This document shows positions 1 to 56,740 of a stretch of DNA of 64,000 nt, piece by piece. Location of the stretch: contig NC_134457.1 of the NCBI RefSeq assembly GCF_047948215.1, positions 89,290,898 through 89,354,897 on the forward strand, given 5' to 3'. Within the stretch, counting starts at the first letter, position 1; each line of letters begins with the position of its first letter. The translations under genes and the position numbers were made by a program. The notes below the pieces were generated by a model, which did no database searches, had not been told where the DNA came from, and saw nothing but the letters and a program-made list of their open reading frames with translations. The stretch is from Lycorma delicatula (Eukaryota; Arthropoda; Insecta; Hemiptera; Fulgoridae).

Positions 1-830
1 AATTATAATGTAACTATTTGAACTGCTTCAACAAGGCTTCCCAATCAATAAAAGCTGTACAGAAAGTTTTTTTTTTATTAGTGGTATGGAATTTTTTAAG
101 TGTTTAGTCTGATACTTCAATCTGAATGTGTTCCAAAATTTTTTTTTGTGAGTATTCTGAGTGTGAAAATGATTTTTCTGCAAAAGCAGTACTGCTATAT
201 CTTTCTTTGTGTCTACTTATAATTATGTCTTAACATTACCAAAATCTTACAAAACCCAAGTGAGAATATTAATTATTTTTATAACCTCAAAATATTTGTA
301 GTCTAGTATGATTGTATTGTAATTCTGGAAAATAATCTGTGATGATAAAACTGCCAAAATGTACCTTTTATAATAATATTACCCTAACCAATTACAAAGC
401 TTAGATTAAGTGACATGAGGGAAAATCCAACAATTGTATGTCTTTAATTATGAAATTAAGATATTGAAATTTTTCTAATTCATAGAATCATAAATTTAGT
501 TTGGGTAATAGATTGCTTTAACTAGTCTAGCGATATGAAATCATATAGGTTATGCTTACTATCTGAAATAATATATTTTTTAACTTACCGATTATAATAT
601 GATTTTTACCAATCACCCTCAGGAAGTACTAACTAGCATAAAAAGATAAGTTTCCAGTTGTCTAAATTTAATATGAAAGTAACATTTAAGAAAATTTAGC
701 CTTTTAAAATGTATTTATAACTTTTGTGGTAAACTGCAAAGTTAAAAATTAGCAAGATCCATAACCCCTTATGCATTGACAGTTTAATTAAAGTTTATTG
801 ATCATAGTGATTTTATTTATTTTATTTTAG
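1..830. other. AT-rich non-coding DNA
   Basis: No coding region, RNA gene or recognisable repeat is visible. A polypyrimidine-rich TTTATTTTATTTTAG at the right edge forms a plausible splice acceptor for the short open frame that follows. Confidence 0.6.
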
Positions 831-965
831 TACCTACAATATTCGACATGCCCCACCAGTTATTTTAATGAAATAGATGAGATGAATAAAATAACTGAAA
901 AAATTAGACCTTTGCTGGGAATGGCATCTGAGACCAGCAACCAAAAACACTTAAGGCTTAAATGA
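831..965 (+). CDS. Candidate 3'-terminal exon of an unidentified upstream gene
   Basis: A strong acceptor (polypyrimidine tract then TTTTAG) is followed by 44 open codons and a TGA at 963-965. The reading is hydrophilic, with the segment CPTSYFNEIDEMNKITEKI, and looks protein-like: mixed composition, no low complexity, and a possible amphipathic helix. I do not recognise the family. It does not match any part of kinesin-13, so if real it would be the last exon of a different + strand gene lying left of the window, or an alternative last exon of the kinesin gene. A chance open frame of this length is possible in AT-rich DNA, where stops are common, so the call is tentative. No clear AATAAA with a downstream GU-rich element was noted close after it. 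Confidence 0.25.
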   Translation, partial: YLQYSTCPTSYFNEIDEMNKITEKIRPLLGMASETSNQKHLRLK

Positions 966-3900
966 TCTTGTGATATGGAAAAATTATTTGTATTCATTCA
1001 TTATGTTTTTGCTGAGGTAAATGATGATGCAAACTAAGCAAAATACAGGTTACTCTTCAGGTCAGATTTTTTTTCTGTACAGAAGCTGATTAAAAATAGG
1101 TTATCTTCTTACATGTTATTCCTTTTTTTTAGTCATAAATGAATATATATGAGATTTTGTTTATAAAGATAGAAACAAAAAATAATGGCTTTCCTGTAGA
1201 AAAAGAGTGATAATTAAATTATCTGAAGGGAAATTAGCATTCTTAAAACTAATGCTAATTATAGTGAACTAAAAAGTACCACTGAAGTTTTATTTAATGT
1301 TTAATCACCATTATATTACTATACTATACCATTGTATATTGCTATATACTATAAACATACATAATGGATTATAAGAATTACATTCATAATTTCCCATAAT
1401 TAATATTGAAATTGATTAAAAAGTTGTATGCTTAGCCTGTTTAATTTTGATAACTATTCTTTATCTATTGGTATATGTTATGTTTGTAAAATGATGTCTT
1501 ACATTACTTTTTTTAACTTTTAACGACTACTACTTAGAAGACATACAGTACTTAGTCTGTCTTGTTTATATTTTATATTATAAGGAGAATCAGGAAAACA
1601 ATATAAAATATACCTATCTCTGGTCTAAATCTTGACTGACACTGGTTTTTGCAATTGCTGAATGTCCTGTCAGTGAGTTATTTTTATTAGTTGTTTCTAT
1701 CACTCATTTCAATTTTTAACATTTGAAAATTACTGTGTTTAAATATGTAGTCGTTTTTTGTCATGTTTTTGTTATTATAATAATGTGCTGGTTTTTTGGA
1801 GAATGCTTTATTGATTAATAGCAAGCACAAAAAACACATTATGTCTAGAAAGGTGGAGCAATATCAAAATGTTGCAATTCTTTGTTGACCCATGTTCACA
1901 AGGCCTTCAGGCTTTGAATAAAGCATAAGAAAAAATTTATAACCTCATCGTCTGGATTCATGACCTCCACATGATTTTTTCCTCAAAGGAAAATGTTTTT
2001 ACATTAAATTTGAACAAACCTGAAGTGAATAGCTGTTTATACTACTGACTGATGTTTTCCAGCCACTTGCATCCAAGTGTGATAATTTGAACACAGTAAT
2101 ATATTACTATTCACATAGTCTACTTCCATCACATATCTAAGTAAATATGTAAATTACCATGAATAAAAGAAATGATCAAAGAGGCCTATATATGAGGGGA
2201 GGAAGCCTTTTGGAGCAATCAAAGATTTGAAAATTTTCACCCAGCAGTAGGTCTGACTTATCACTAGTAATAATTATTTTATCTAATCATTATCTAATAA
2301 ACATTATATTAACAGTAAGGGTTGTGTAAACAACTCAAGGTAGAAAATAGAGTTCCAAGGCAAGCCCACAAACAGTTGTCACCATCCTCAAAAGAAAAAA
2401 TCACTCCATTGGTTACTTTACTGGGTTTGCAACATTGTTGATGTAGTCATTGAGGTTGTTAACCCCAATTCCCACTTTAGCTGTTTTGAAAAGCCAGGAT
2501 AAGAGGCAATGAATTTTGATAGAATTATGAATTTTGAAGAGGCAAAGGTAAGAGGCAATGAATTTTGATAATGTATTAAAATAAATAATTTAAATCCATG
2601 GTGCTGTTTGCACTCTGTGTTTTATCACGTCTATTTAGATCAGTTATGTAATTCCCCACATTATTATTACTTTGTAGATACCATCAGCACCCATCAGTTG
2701 ATATGTGATATTGTAGACCAAGATTAAAATTGAAGTGAAAAAGATTATTTGATTTTATTTACATAAAACGCCCATGACACAGGAGTCTTTAGATGTAAAA
2801 ACTCCATATCAGCAAAATCACATATCAGCATCCAGACGCTAAGGAGGTAACTAGTTATGAGACCCTAAAACAGGAATTTATATCAGTATGCCAATCGATA
2901 ACATTATATCAACCCTAACTTTATACTTTTGTTAAAGCCAGTATTTATATTCTTGTACATCAAGCTGGGTTGTAGCGGTTTCTAATACCATTTAGATATT
3001 ACTTTAATATACTTACGTTTACTGTTATATGATCTGTTTGGGTTTAGTTATAGGTTATTATAGTTTGAATAAAGTCAGTTTGCTGAAATCTAGACATTAT
3101 TAAAAGATTTATAGATAAGATGAGTTCTAACCATAAAACCTAATGTTTAATATAGATATTAAAAAAAGTCACCACTTAGTAATAAACTGTGAAATTTGTG
3201 TTTTTGAAAGTAAATATTTTTATTCAGACATAATTTCTATAAAAATCTGAAAATGTTCTCATGTTAAATCGAAAAAAAATTCTATGTAATGAAGATGTTG
3301 TTGCGTCCTGTATAGTTCTGTTCTCTAACTAAGAAATGATAAATATGAATGCTATATAAAATTTAAATTGTGTGAAGGTTTATTAAATCAATGTCCATAA
3401 ATGGACATTGATTTTACTACCATTTTCTTTATGATATTCGCATGTTGATTTACTAGACAACTTTTGAAATTTTATTGGTCATTTTATTTTTAATAAAGAA
3501 AATTCTTTTAACATAAATTACATTGCTGTAAATTTGGATAATTAAAGCATATTTTTAGCTTCAGTTGTACTTATCAGTAGATACATAAAATTTAGGAATT
3601 TTTTATTGTCAGCAAAAATATTAAAAATTTATTTTAGTGATAAAGATTCTTTATGAATGTAATTAATATAAAATCTGAAAACTAAAAACACCCTTCTTTT
3701 ATATTTTTTTAAAAATATCTTTTTTGTTTGTGCTTTTTTGCTTTGTGTTGTTTAGATAATTTATACCCTCTTTTGAAAAAGTACCAGTCATAATAATTAT
3801 AGCCATTTAATTTCAATATTCCACCCTTATTAAATTTTGATAATCGTTCAAGATTTTAAGGTTCATCTTTGATTATAAGGTTCTTTAGTTGTCTACAATC

Positions 3901-4056
3901 AATTACTTCATGTAAGAAAATCAGATTCTTAAAAAATAGTAAAAAACGAATTTACTCGTATGTCAAATATTATTTTCTGGATTATTTATTTATGTGTGAC
4001 TGTTTATTGAAAATTATCTGATTTTCTTTTGTAATAAATGTGTATGATTGTTACAG
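966..4056. other. Non-coding DNA upstream of the first recognised kinesin exon
   Basis: I searched for the N-terminal kinesin-13 exons (a Tudor-like KIKRTDGR / GETKGKE segment in relatives) and saw none. Stretches around 1780-2130 and 2330-2580 are slightly less AT-rich and may be old repeat debris, but nothing was identifiable. A short hairpin lies at 3385-3414. The stretch ends in the acceptor TTGTTACAG before 4057. Confidence 0.5.
3385..3414. repeat. Perfect 14-bp hairpin with 2-nt loop
   Basis: AAATCAATGTCCAT is followed by AA and then its exact reverse complement. No element is visible around it. It may be a chance palindrome or a relic of a small foldback element. Confidence 0.75.
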
Positions 4057-47690
<43,634 letters not shown>

Positions 47691-48060
47691 ATAATTGGAA
47701 TAATTTCTGATCTCTTCACGTGTTGTCCAATCTTGTCTCATTAAGTCGGGCTCCTAAAAGGCTGCATCTGTACAGCACATATCGACAGATTAAAAAAAAA
47801 AAAAAAAAAACAACAAAAATAAAAACAAAATTGCTTCCATCTAAAAAATGGGAGATGTAGTTAGGTTGTTCTATTCTGTGTAACAAAGAAACCGTGCTAC
47901 ATCATCTTATTCAGTGATAAAAATTCTTTTTGTTTATCCGTTGCTGTTTAAAATAATTCAAAACTCTGTTAAGGTTATATTTTCATTGATTACAATTAGT
48001 TTTAAATAATATGTTTAGTGTCTTATAAAAACTGCTAATAAATTAAAAAATGTTTTTATT
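47691..48060 (+). other. Kinesin-13 3' UTR
   Basis: About 370 nt from the stop to the likely cleavage site. It includes a 19-A run at 47792-47810 followed by A-rich sequence, which is genomic and may mislead oligo-dT priming. Confidence 0.7.
48037..48042 (+). terminator. Polyadenylation signal AATAAA
   Basis: AATAAA is followed within 15-30 nt by a T/GT-rich stretch (TTTTTATTTATTTTTTGTTT), the expected downstream element. A second AATAAA near 47818 lies in the A-rich tract and could be used as a proximal site. Confidence 0.65.
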
Positions 48061-49970
48061 TATTTTTTGTTTTCTTTATTAATTTGTTTGTAAAATTTTA
48101 AGCATTTTATTTAAAATTGTATATTTTCGAAAGAACTGTTCATCACCTTTTTACATTATGAGTTTAATTAAGTAATTTATAGTATGTATTTCAGTTTTAT
48201 TTTATACAGAGTTTATTTTTTAAACTTAAAATATTTATATGAAATTATTTGGTGAACTGATTTTCATACGTGTAGTAGCAATCATTTGAGGAAAAATGCA
48301 TTTCATTATGTTTTGGTGAAAAAATTATTCACTTATGAATTTTAAATATTATATAAAACACATAAAATTATGTAAAGAACAAATGTATTAAAAAAAATTA
48401 TTTGTGCAAATCTAAAGTAATTATTGATTAATCTGCTTTATAAATAAAACTGAATAATATCCAATATTTACATTAACAAGTAATTAATTTTTTTATATTA
48501 TATATATAATATTTGATAGCTTAAATTTTAACATGTTCAAATTAAAAAGCTAGTTATTTGAAACTCATATTCTTCTCTAAGCTAATAATGATGACAGTTA
48601 TTAAAAAAAAAGCACTAATAAAAAAAAAACATTCCTTGTCATTAATGATAATCATTATAATTATTAATCTACTTATTTATTGATTTGTTTCTTTTTATCA
48701 TTTGACAGATTTAATTACAACTTTCCTACCCTTAATTTTCAACTAATAAAAAATTATTAATTAAGTTAATTATTTCATAATTTTATATTATATGTCTATA
48801 TTAGTATAATTTTTTATTGTGTGCCTCATAAATTATGGATAATGAAACTATGGTAGATGAAATGTTCAAATTTTTATTTTTATTGAATGAGATTTTAGAA
48901 GACCTTTACAGAATTAATAATCTTATTCAATAAGTATAAAGTATTTATTTGAATAAATAAAAATAAAATAATAAGCTCGATCGCTTAAAATATTCAGAAC
49001 ATAATTTACTTAAAATTTATATTGTGTGTGATTTTATAACATTTTAGTTGGCTCTCTAATTGTTTAATTTTTTTTTTTAATTTTTATGAAGATATTAATT
49101 AAAATTTCTTCCACCAAAGTTTTATTATATATAAATTAGTATTAATTTAATGAATATATAAATTAACGTTAGAGTTCTATTAATGATTTGTGAAATGTAA
49201 CCCTCTTAAGATTTTTTTCTTGTAAGTGATAATTACAGTAATAATAATAATAATGATATATAAAACGGAATATTATGAAACAATACAGCGTTTTTAAATC
49301 ATATATTTTTAATATATTGATTATTTTTATACTGATATAACTACTTATTTTTTATTTATATTTAAAAATATTAGTATATTTTTATTGATTACATTAACCA
49401 GTATGTAAAAGGTTTATTAATTGCCTTTTAAAAAATGTATTAGTCATTATTATTTCTTTATAGTCAATTTTTTCTTTTTTTTTAAAGTTGTAGTTGTATA
49501 TGCAATTAAATTATTTGTAAATATATTTTTTTTAACTTTTTTTTAAATTAAGCACATGCATAACTTCAGAAAAACTGTAAACAGACTTTAATCACAGATG
49601 AAAATTTTAAAATTCTAATATCAATCTCTTATTTATTATAGTAATAAACTATTGCGTTATTATAATGCTTTTTTATGTTGATTTTTTCCTGTACGTTCTC
49701 TTTATTTGTGCTAATAATCACATTATTTGCTGATAATTATTTCAATCATTAGAATAGTATTTATTGAATCAGAAATAGATTTATTCAATTACTTTTACTG
49801 GAAAAAAAATTTCAACAGAAAATGTTAATCCTATTTGTAAAATCTTTAAAATACAATTTATCAGACTTTGTGAAAATATTTTAATCATTCAACATTCTCT
49901 GATTCAATTTGTAAAAGGAACACAAAAAAACTTTTATTGGTACTTGCATATTAGCCCATTGACCAATAAA
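48061..49970. other. Very AT-rich intergenic DNA
   Basis: No genes or elements recognised. Confidence 0.65.
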
Positions 49971-49971
49971 T

Positions 49972-50540
49972 TGCAAACTTTTGGGTTATTGTCAATGTCA
50001 CTCGATATAACCATTATATTACAATTTTTATAACCATTTACATTTATTTTATAAATATAATTTAACCAAATTTAACTTACACTTTCTTCACTCGCACTAA
50101 CCTTGACTAACAGTAATGTTTTGAGTGTTTAAATAATAAATTCAGCCATTATTCCAATTATTTATTATTTAAATAAACAAAACATTACTGTTAATTGGTC
50201 AAGGTTAGCGAGCGAAGCGAGTGTAGGTTTAAGTCTGGTTAATTTATATCTATAATTGTAAGTAGCAAACCTTTAGTTTATTGTTAATATCACCCGATAT
50301 AACCATTAAATTACCATTTTTATAACCATTTATATTTATTTATTTTAAAAATATAATTTAACCAAACGTAACCCATACTTGCTAACCTTGAAAAATTAAC
50401 AGTAATGTTTTGAGTATTTATAAATAAATTCAGTAATTATTGCAATTATTTATTATTTAAATAATCAAAACATTGCTGTTAATTAGTTGAGATTAACGAG
50501 CATTCGTTAAGTTTAGTTAATTTTTATCTATAAGTAATAA
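49972..50540. repeat. Tandem dimer of a 292-bp foldback unit
   Basis: Unit 1 starts near 49972 and unit 2 near 50264. The phrase GATATAACCATTA recurs at 50004 and 50296, a period of 292 bp, and similarity continues through the whole unit. Each unit is itself a palindrome: in unit 1 the arms at about 50065-50140 and 50161-50245 share AACAGTAATGTTTTG, TTTAAATAATAAA and CTAACCTTGA. GCGAGCGAAGCGAGTGTAGG near the arm is GC-rich against the background. It has no open frame. It is probably a non-autonomous foldback element duplicated in tandem. Confidence 0.8.
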
Positions 50541-51780
50541 TGCTTATATTTATAATATGTAGATTATGTTAATGATCATGTAACTTTGATGTATTTTCAA
50601 AGTTATGGTATCATTTATGGTTATGGTCGACAGGCAATATGTAAGTACCCCATTTTTATCATTATTATTTTTTGCTGTAGGTAAAATTTGATGAATTCCA
50701 ACAAAAAGGAAAGCAAAATTCATGTTAATTAATATCAAGCAGAAACTGCTGAACATGTAGGTTAGCATTTTGTTTTGCACAGGAACAAATTTGAGACAAT
50801 AGAAAATGAAAAAGAGATTGTAGCTTTGTGTAAATAGTAGAAGTTTTATAGTATTAGATTAACTGGTCGGTAAATGAATAAGGAAGTTTTATGGATGAAT
50901 CTGAGAATTCTTTAAAGAATTATAAAGCAGGTGAGCCAAATTAATTGGCTGTACATTTAGTTAGCTGAGTATATATTGAGCCAAATGTCTTGACCAGTCA
51001 AGAAGAAAATAGGGAGGAAAAATAAAAATGCATAAATCATAACTTGGAATACATAAGCTAAGTTAAAATGGGTAATCTGAAACTTAATACTATACATTGT
51101 AATAGAAAGCTGAAAAGTAGGAAAATAGAGAATGCCCCACTTTCAGTCAGCCTGTGGAACTGCTAACTGAATTATTTCAAACTGAACAAAACATTTCTTG
51201 TAAGGTCTGCTGATGTTTGAGACATCTGATTTTGTTTAAACATCAGAAGCTGAATTTACAGTGTGTAGACTAAATAACTTCTGCCACAATGGAGAATTTT
51301 TAAGATACCAAATATATAGTGCGGTCAGTCTGTTAACTTCTTAAAATTTACTGTTACAAATGTTATTTTCATACGTAGATTTCAAAGCAATATCTTTTTT
51401 AGTTATAGATGACAAAATATCAAATAATATTAATTATATTATAAAATTAATATATAAATAATTAATTAATAATAAAAATTAAGTGCCAAAAAATACTTGC
51501 AGAAATGACATTGTCATTTTATATTTATTGGAGTCATAACTTTTAATTAATTCGGAATTTTAATTGTTATATAATCTAAAACTGTATCATACAGATTACT
51601 TTAGCTATGTTTACTTAAATAATATGTGAGGTTAAACAGAATTTTATTTTGAAAAAGATTAATTTGAATCAAGATGTAAATAAGGTGTAGTGAAAAAATT
51701 GGGTTTTGTAGGAAAAATTTTATAGGATTACTTAAAAACTCGGATATATTAATATGAGGCCATTTTGAAAGTTCTTGCTG
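50541..51780. other. AT-rich intergenic DNA
   Basis: Nothing recognisable beyond short chance open frames. Confidence 0.6.
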
Positions 51781-51960
51781 TGACAAAGAAAAGACAAATT
51801 TTTTTATCTGTTATAATGTGATTTCTCCAACTCTGCAAAATAAGTGGTTGTCTCAGCAGTTGTCCAGAGAGTTGAGAAAAAGAAGTAATCACTGGGAGCA
51901 AAATCCAGCAAATTTGACAAATGTGGTGGAAACGCTTTAAAGTATAGATCGTGGAGTTTT
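51780..51960 (-). mobile_element. Degraded mariner C-terminal fragment
   Basis: The minus strand reads FPPHLSNLLDFAPSDYFFF and TTYFAELEKSHYN, resembling the PPYSPDLAPSDYFLF third-Asp block of mariner transposases and what follows it. The DNA on to about 52330 has similar composition and may belong to the same relic but is not readable. It was assigned on one motif. Confidence 0.45.
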
Positions 51961-52339
51961 GAAATAACCAGAGATCTACACAGTATGTCTGTAGTGTACC
52001 TGAACTAAATTAAACAGATACAGATTTAAAGATAAGCAAATTTACTCACATCAGCCCTCCACATAGAAGCTTAGATAGACCTTAACTAGTTAAAACTTGT
52101 TGCAGCGCTGGTAGAACCTGTCAAACACTTTTTAGAAATTACTTTGTGGGATCATCATCAAAATTTGTTTGCTTTACTCAAATCAGTACAAACTAAAACT
52201 AAACTTTCCACATCTGAAAGTTTGCAGTACAGCTAAAGAATCACACTTACAAATATCATAGTCGTTCGGTCAAACTTGCACAATCTGTTTCAGGCTGAGA
52301 ACTTCAGAACAACCCTTGTATTGTTTATTGAAAAAAACT

Positions 52340-54080
52340 GTAAATTGTATTTTAAATAAAATTGGTGAGATTATTTTTTTAAATGTTTTGATTTTTTTTT
52401 ATTAAAAATGATAGTTGAAGCATGATTATGTCTTTCTTGTAAACCGAAGTATTATATATAGTTGTACGAAAACAATTATCATGTTTGATAGAAGTGAACA
52501 TTGTTATTTTTTAACCATAAGTGGCTAGCAAAGATTGTACATTCACAAATATAAACACAAGGAAAGTTATTGAATTTTAGTAAATTTAAATACTGTGTAA
52601 TGTTTGTGTGTAATAGAGATTTCAGTGTGTATATATTTTAGTTATAAGCCTGCTGAATATGTCTTTTAGTTGAGTATCAAAAATGGAATATAAATCCATA
52701 GGAATGTAAATTTTTTCTATAGGTTACCTCATTCAAAAAAGTCCAAAACAAATGGCTGAAAAAATCTCATCAGTCATTATCAAAGTATAAAATAAATGTA
52801 AATTATAAGAAATTAGCATGTGTATGAGAAGAAATTAAAGCAAAAATAGATTTATAACAGCAGGTATTATTAAAGAGTAGAGTAACAAAATATTGATTCC
52901 AGTGACACTCATATTTGTCTCTAGGTAACAAGGAATTTTTTTTACATTTTTTCATGGATTCCAGTGGGTCTTCACGCATGTTTGGTAGTAGTTTAAATAT
53001 ACTTTTATTCTTGATTCCTTTTCTTAAAAAAAATTGGGTTCTTGCCTTTATTTATTTATTTTTTTCATTATATAGACTTGTTATTCTGTACATCCTGTTC
53101 ATTTTATTATTTTTTTACTGAATTAAACAAATTGAGCTCTTAAACAGAAATATTTTAATAAAGAAAATATTAAAAGTTACTACAAAACAAGTTGTTGTCC
53201 ACAATTGATTATAGACAAAAACATTCTTATGTTATTAGAAATATATTGTAATAACTTAGAATGGAAATATATTCCATTCTTTTTGGAGAAAAACTGTCGT
53301 GAATATCACTGCTTGGTGGTACCCCAAATAATTTTAAAAACATTTTTTTATTTTATAAAAGGAGATTCATCAAAAATCATTTTATTATTATAAATTTAAT
53401 AGCCTATTGATAAAGGTATGTATGATGGTTCAATATGCCAAAACTCTCTCTGAATGGAATGCAAGAATAACGGAAAATTTAAGTATCATCCTATTAATCG
53501 CAGAAGCTGTACAAAAGTCCCTTGCTGCTACGTGTTTCTTTTATCGGGTGGGTAATTACTTAATGGCGGGGTTATATTTATTTTGTGTTATTTATGGTCG
53601 GAATTAATTTTTGCATTCCAATCTTTAGACTGGTTGATTTTTACCAGGGCTGATGTTGGAAGACAAGCCATGTGTGTGCTTTGTTTTCTGGCAAGATTCT
53701 CCTTCAGACCAACCCCTGAAGTCCTTTCATGAGCTGGAATGCACTTCCCCTTCGCCAGAGGAAGTCTCATGTGCTGGTAGTGACATAATTGTAGCTCTCA
53801 AGGTTAAAAATTAAAAGCTATTTAAAACACTCTTCAGGTGTAAAACATTGCAATTATCACTGGTTCCCAATGCAATTCGAAAAGACAAAATTGAATAAAA
53901 GTGCTTTTGAAATTTTTCATACGTTATATTTTAAAAAATTTCAGGGTCATGATGAAGGTTTAGGTTAAGCATCATAAAACTAAAATCGAGAGGGGAAATT
54001 GGAATTATTACTAACTTACCTTAGTACTTTTCATCCTAAAGTGTTTTTCTCTTGTTACACTTGGACCTGGTTTATCATTA
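52340..54080. other. Intergenic DNA, partly unassigned
   Basis: Mostly AT-rich. At 53588-53770 a minus open frame of 60 codons (MRLPLAKGKCIPAHERTSG) lies in a less AT-rich block. It is unrecognised and may be debris of the Jockey-type element to its right. Confidence 0.5.
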
Positions 54081-56740
54081 CTTGATTGCATTCTTCCATA
54101 CATGGTGGTTCATTTAACACAGCATGAGGCCTTTTCCTTGCACCCTGTGGTGTAAGATCCTCATGACAGATTCTCTGAGATGCTGGTGCTCAGACATGAA
54201 GTCCTCCAAAGAATTCTGTGCTACATGCACTTCCAATAATGTTTTTTTCCTGCACCATTGTAAAGTGTGGTGTTCTGACTAATCATGGTACTCCAAAAAT
54301 CATTCACAACTGGTTGTTTAGGATGATCTCCAGTCATCCTAAGAGCGCGGAGCACAATAATGCTGCCCCATGCCGGATAGGAATAGGTCAGAATATAAAA
54401 ATGGCAAAACCACTGCCCCCTAGGGAACTTTGGTGGCTATTGCCCTGGTGGATGACATGGATTCCCCACAATGTGCTTGTGCCACATGTGGATGTGTGGA
54501 TTCCCACACATACTGCAAATTGTCTTTCCAGTAGGTAAGACCTAATCAGTTTAACATGATGAGCGGGAACCATCATGTGGGCTAGTTTATAAAGTAGTTT
54601 GTCATGTCAAAGGCTTTGGTCACATTTATAAAAATGGATGTTACTGCTTTCCTATTCAAATCTCCAACAAGACTGCTCACCAGTTGTACTAGTTTAAGGG
54701 TCACCGAGTGGCCCTCTCTGAACCCAAACTGTTCAGGCTGGATTTCTGCCAAGTATCATCGAAATCACTTGAGAAAAACCTTCTCAAATAACTTAAACAA
54801 CACAGGCAGCAGGGAAATCGGTCTGTAATTCTGGGGAAGAAGTAAACTTTTCTCTAGTTTGGGCAACTGTACCACCTTGGCAGTTAGGCAGCAAGCTGGA
54901 AGTTACCCTATGTACAAAATCGACATGAAGAATGGCTATGACAGCCAGAGGTATATTCTGGTATGCTCAGCCCTTAATCCCGTCTAACCCTGGAGCAGTA
55001 TCTGGGTTTGTGGTCTTAATAGGCGCTGTCTCCTCTTTGGTGATACGGTCTATTTCATGGGAGGCATCCTCCACCTGAGCAAAGTAATCCACAAGGAAAG
55101 CCTCCATCCCAATTCCATGATCGATATCTAGGCAGGGTGAACTGATCCTTCAGTACACCCTTGAAAATCTCCATCCGGTCTCATTCTGAGTAGGTTAAAA
55201 AGCCTCTGTGTCCTGAACTGGATGGCAGGGCTTCTTTCGATCATGTAGCCCATTATTCAGCCTGACACATGTCATCCAATACCAAGGCATGGTAATTGTT
55301 CCACAATTTCTCATGATGCTCTGTCAGCTACAATTTAACCTGGCTGTTTTATTATAAAAACCCTGCATGTTATCGAAAACTGGTATCTCCTCCTCAACCA
55401 ACGCTTCTTCAATATTGCATCAGAAATGTGAGGTGGGAGATTATGAAATAGGCATGTGGCATTTTCCATAGTGCTGTTTGATAAAGCTTCATTTATTGAC
55501 AACGTGATGCATTTGACAGTGTCATCAATTTCTTCTGGTATAGTCGGGAGTTCTTGTCTGGCTCCTTCTAGGCCTAAATTCTCAGAACCAGAGATTGATC
55601 TGAGCTGAGGTTCTCTATTGTTTCCAGCACTTGCAGTAATAGCACACCCTCAGGATCGTGAGCTCAAGCACGTCTGGTCTCAACCAACTAGTTGTATGTA
55701 TGAAGGTAGGAGTTTTGGCCCCTACAATGTTTAGCCTACGTTCCCTCGCCTACTCGTATAGCAACTAACTATTGGCATTTGCCATATTGCTATTCCAAGA
55801 TATATGCTTGTAATTGAGGTCACCCATGAGTATTGTGGGCCCATCCCAATTTTCCAGTGCACATCTGCTAACAGTATGACATCTACTTGTAGGTCCTCAG
55901 CCAGATGGCATAGCTCCACTGTCTTGCCTGCTATTGAACAGGTGTTCCACTGCAGCAGTTGCAAGATTTGTTTAACATACGAGGTTAGTAAGCCCATGTG
56001 GCATTCTATTAGGGACTGGAGAAGGTCCCTCAGGAATTCTGCCTGTAACAGGTAGGGAAAAAACTGCCAAAATGTAGCTAGGTCATCCTTAATGGATACT
56101 CTGTACAAAAAGTTGATTCTGGTGCTCTCCTGTGAGGGTGTGACCTCAGGCTTTTTGCCACTGGAATGGCTTGGAATTTTTGTTGTAGCCTTGGGAGCTA
56201 TAACAGGTTTTCCTGAAGGGAGAGACTTAGCTCTCCTCCTGTTGGGTTTTCCCACTTGTTCGGCTTCCTTCTTCCCCTGTGAGGCAGGTTTTGTTTTTAG
56301 CTTTGGTGATTGAGCCGATTTATTTGTTTCTACTTTTTTTTGTCGCCGATGTGGGTTGGGGCTTTTTCAGTGTGGAAGGTGTCGCTAGAGCTGCAGGCAT
56401 TGCCTCCTGCAATTGGGGTTGTGGCCTTCACTCCACTGGTGCCCTGTGCCCAGCTATGCCTGTCAGTGACAGAGGGCTTTAGGTTGCCCTTCTGTCAGGC
56501 CAGCTGTGCCTTGTAATAAGGACACAGCCCTTTATAATTAGCTGGGTGAAGCCCTTTACAATTTATGCATAAGGCAGGCTCTTCGCAGGTTTTGACACAT
56601 GACTCTGTCATGGTCCCCTCCACATTTCACAGTTACAAAAGTTCATTACATTGGCCAGGAAGCTAGCATGTGGCTAAGTGTTCTCTTCCAGTCTCAACAT
56701 AAGAGGAGTTTAGGGAGGAGAGAGCAACAGCAGGTGAAGA
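54080..56740 (-). mobile_element. Jockey-clade LINE, decayed, with Gag and partial ORF2
   Basis: On the minus strand, right to left: Gag zinc knuckles (VKCGGDHDRVMC and CINCKGLHPANYKGLC, about 56500-56640), a Lys/Pro/Ser-rich Gag tail, then at 55731-56255 an open frame crossing from Gag into the endonuclease start (ILQLLQWNTCSIAGKTVE, DLQVDVILLADVHW). Further left are RT blocks YRPISLLPVLFKLFEK (about 54780-54840), FGFREGHSVTLKLVQLVSSL, and VPAHHVKLIRSYLLERQFAV (54500-54576). The HPANY-type knuckle and YRPISLLP are Jockey-clade signatures. The YxDD region is missing: after LLERQF the sequence soon reads like the post-RT C-terminal region. Stops and frameshifts are frequent. Element ends and the poly(A) tail are not defined. 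Confidence 0.75.

Noticed and set aside
47792..47830. A-rich tract as the poly(A) tail of a retroposed copy
   Set aside because: It lies in the 3' UTR of an intron-containing gene, with a good AATAAA further downstream, so it is simply an A-rich UTR segment.
56092..56516. Overlapping + strand open frames
   Set aside because: They are the opposite strand of the low-complexity Gag tail of the Jockey-type LINE.
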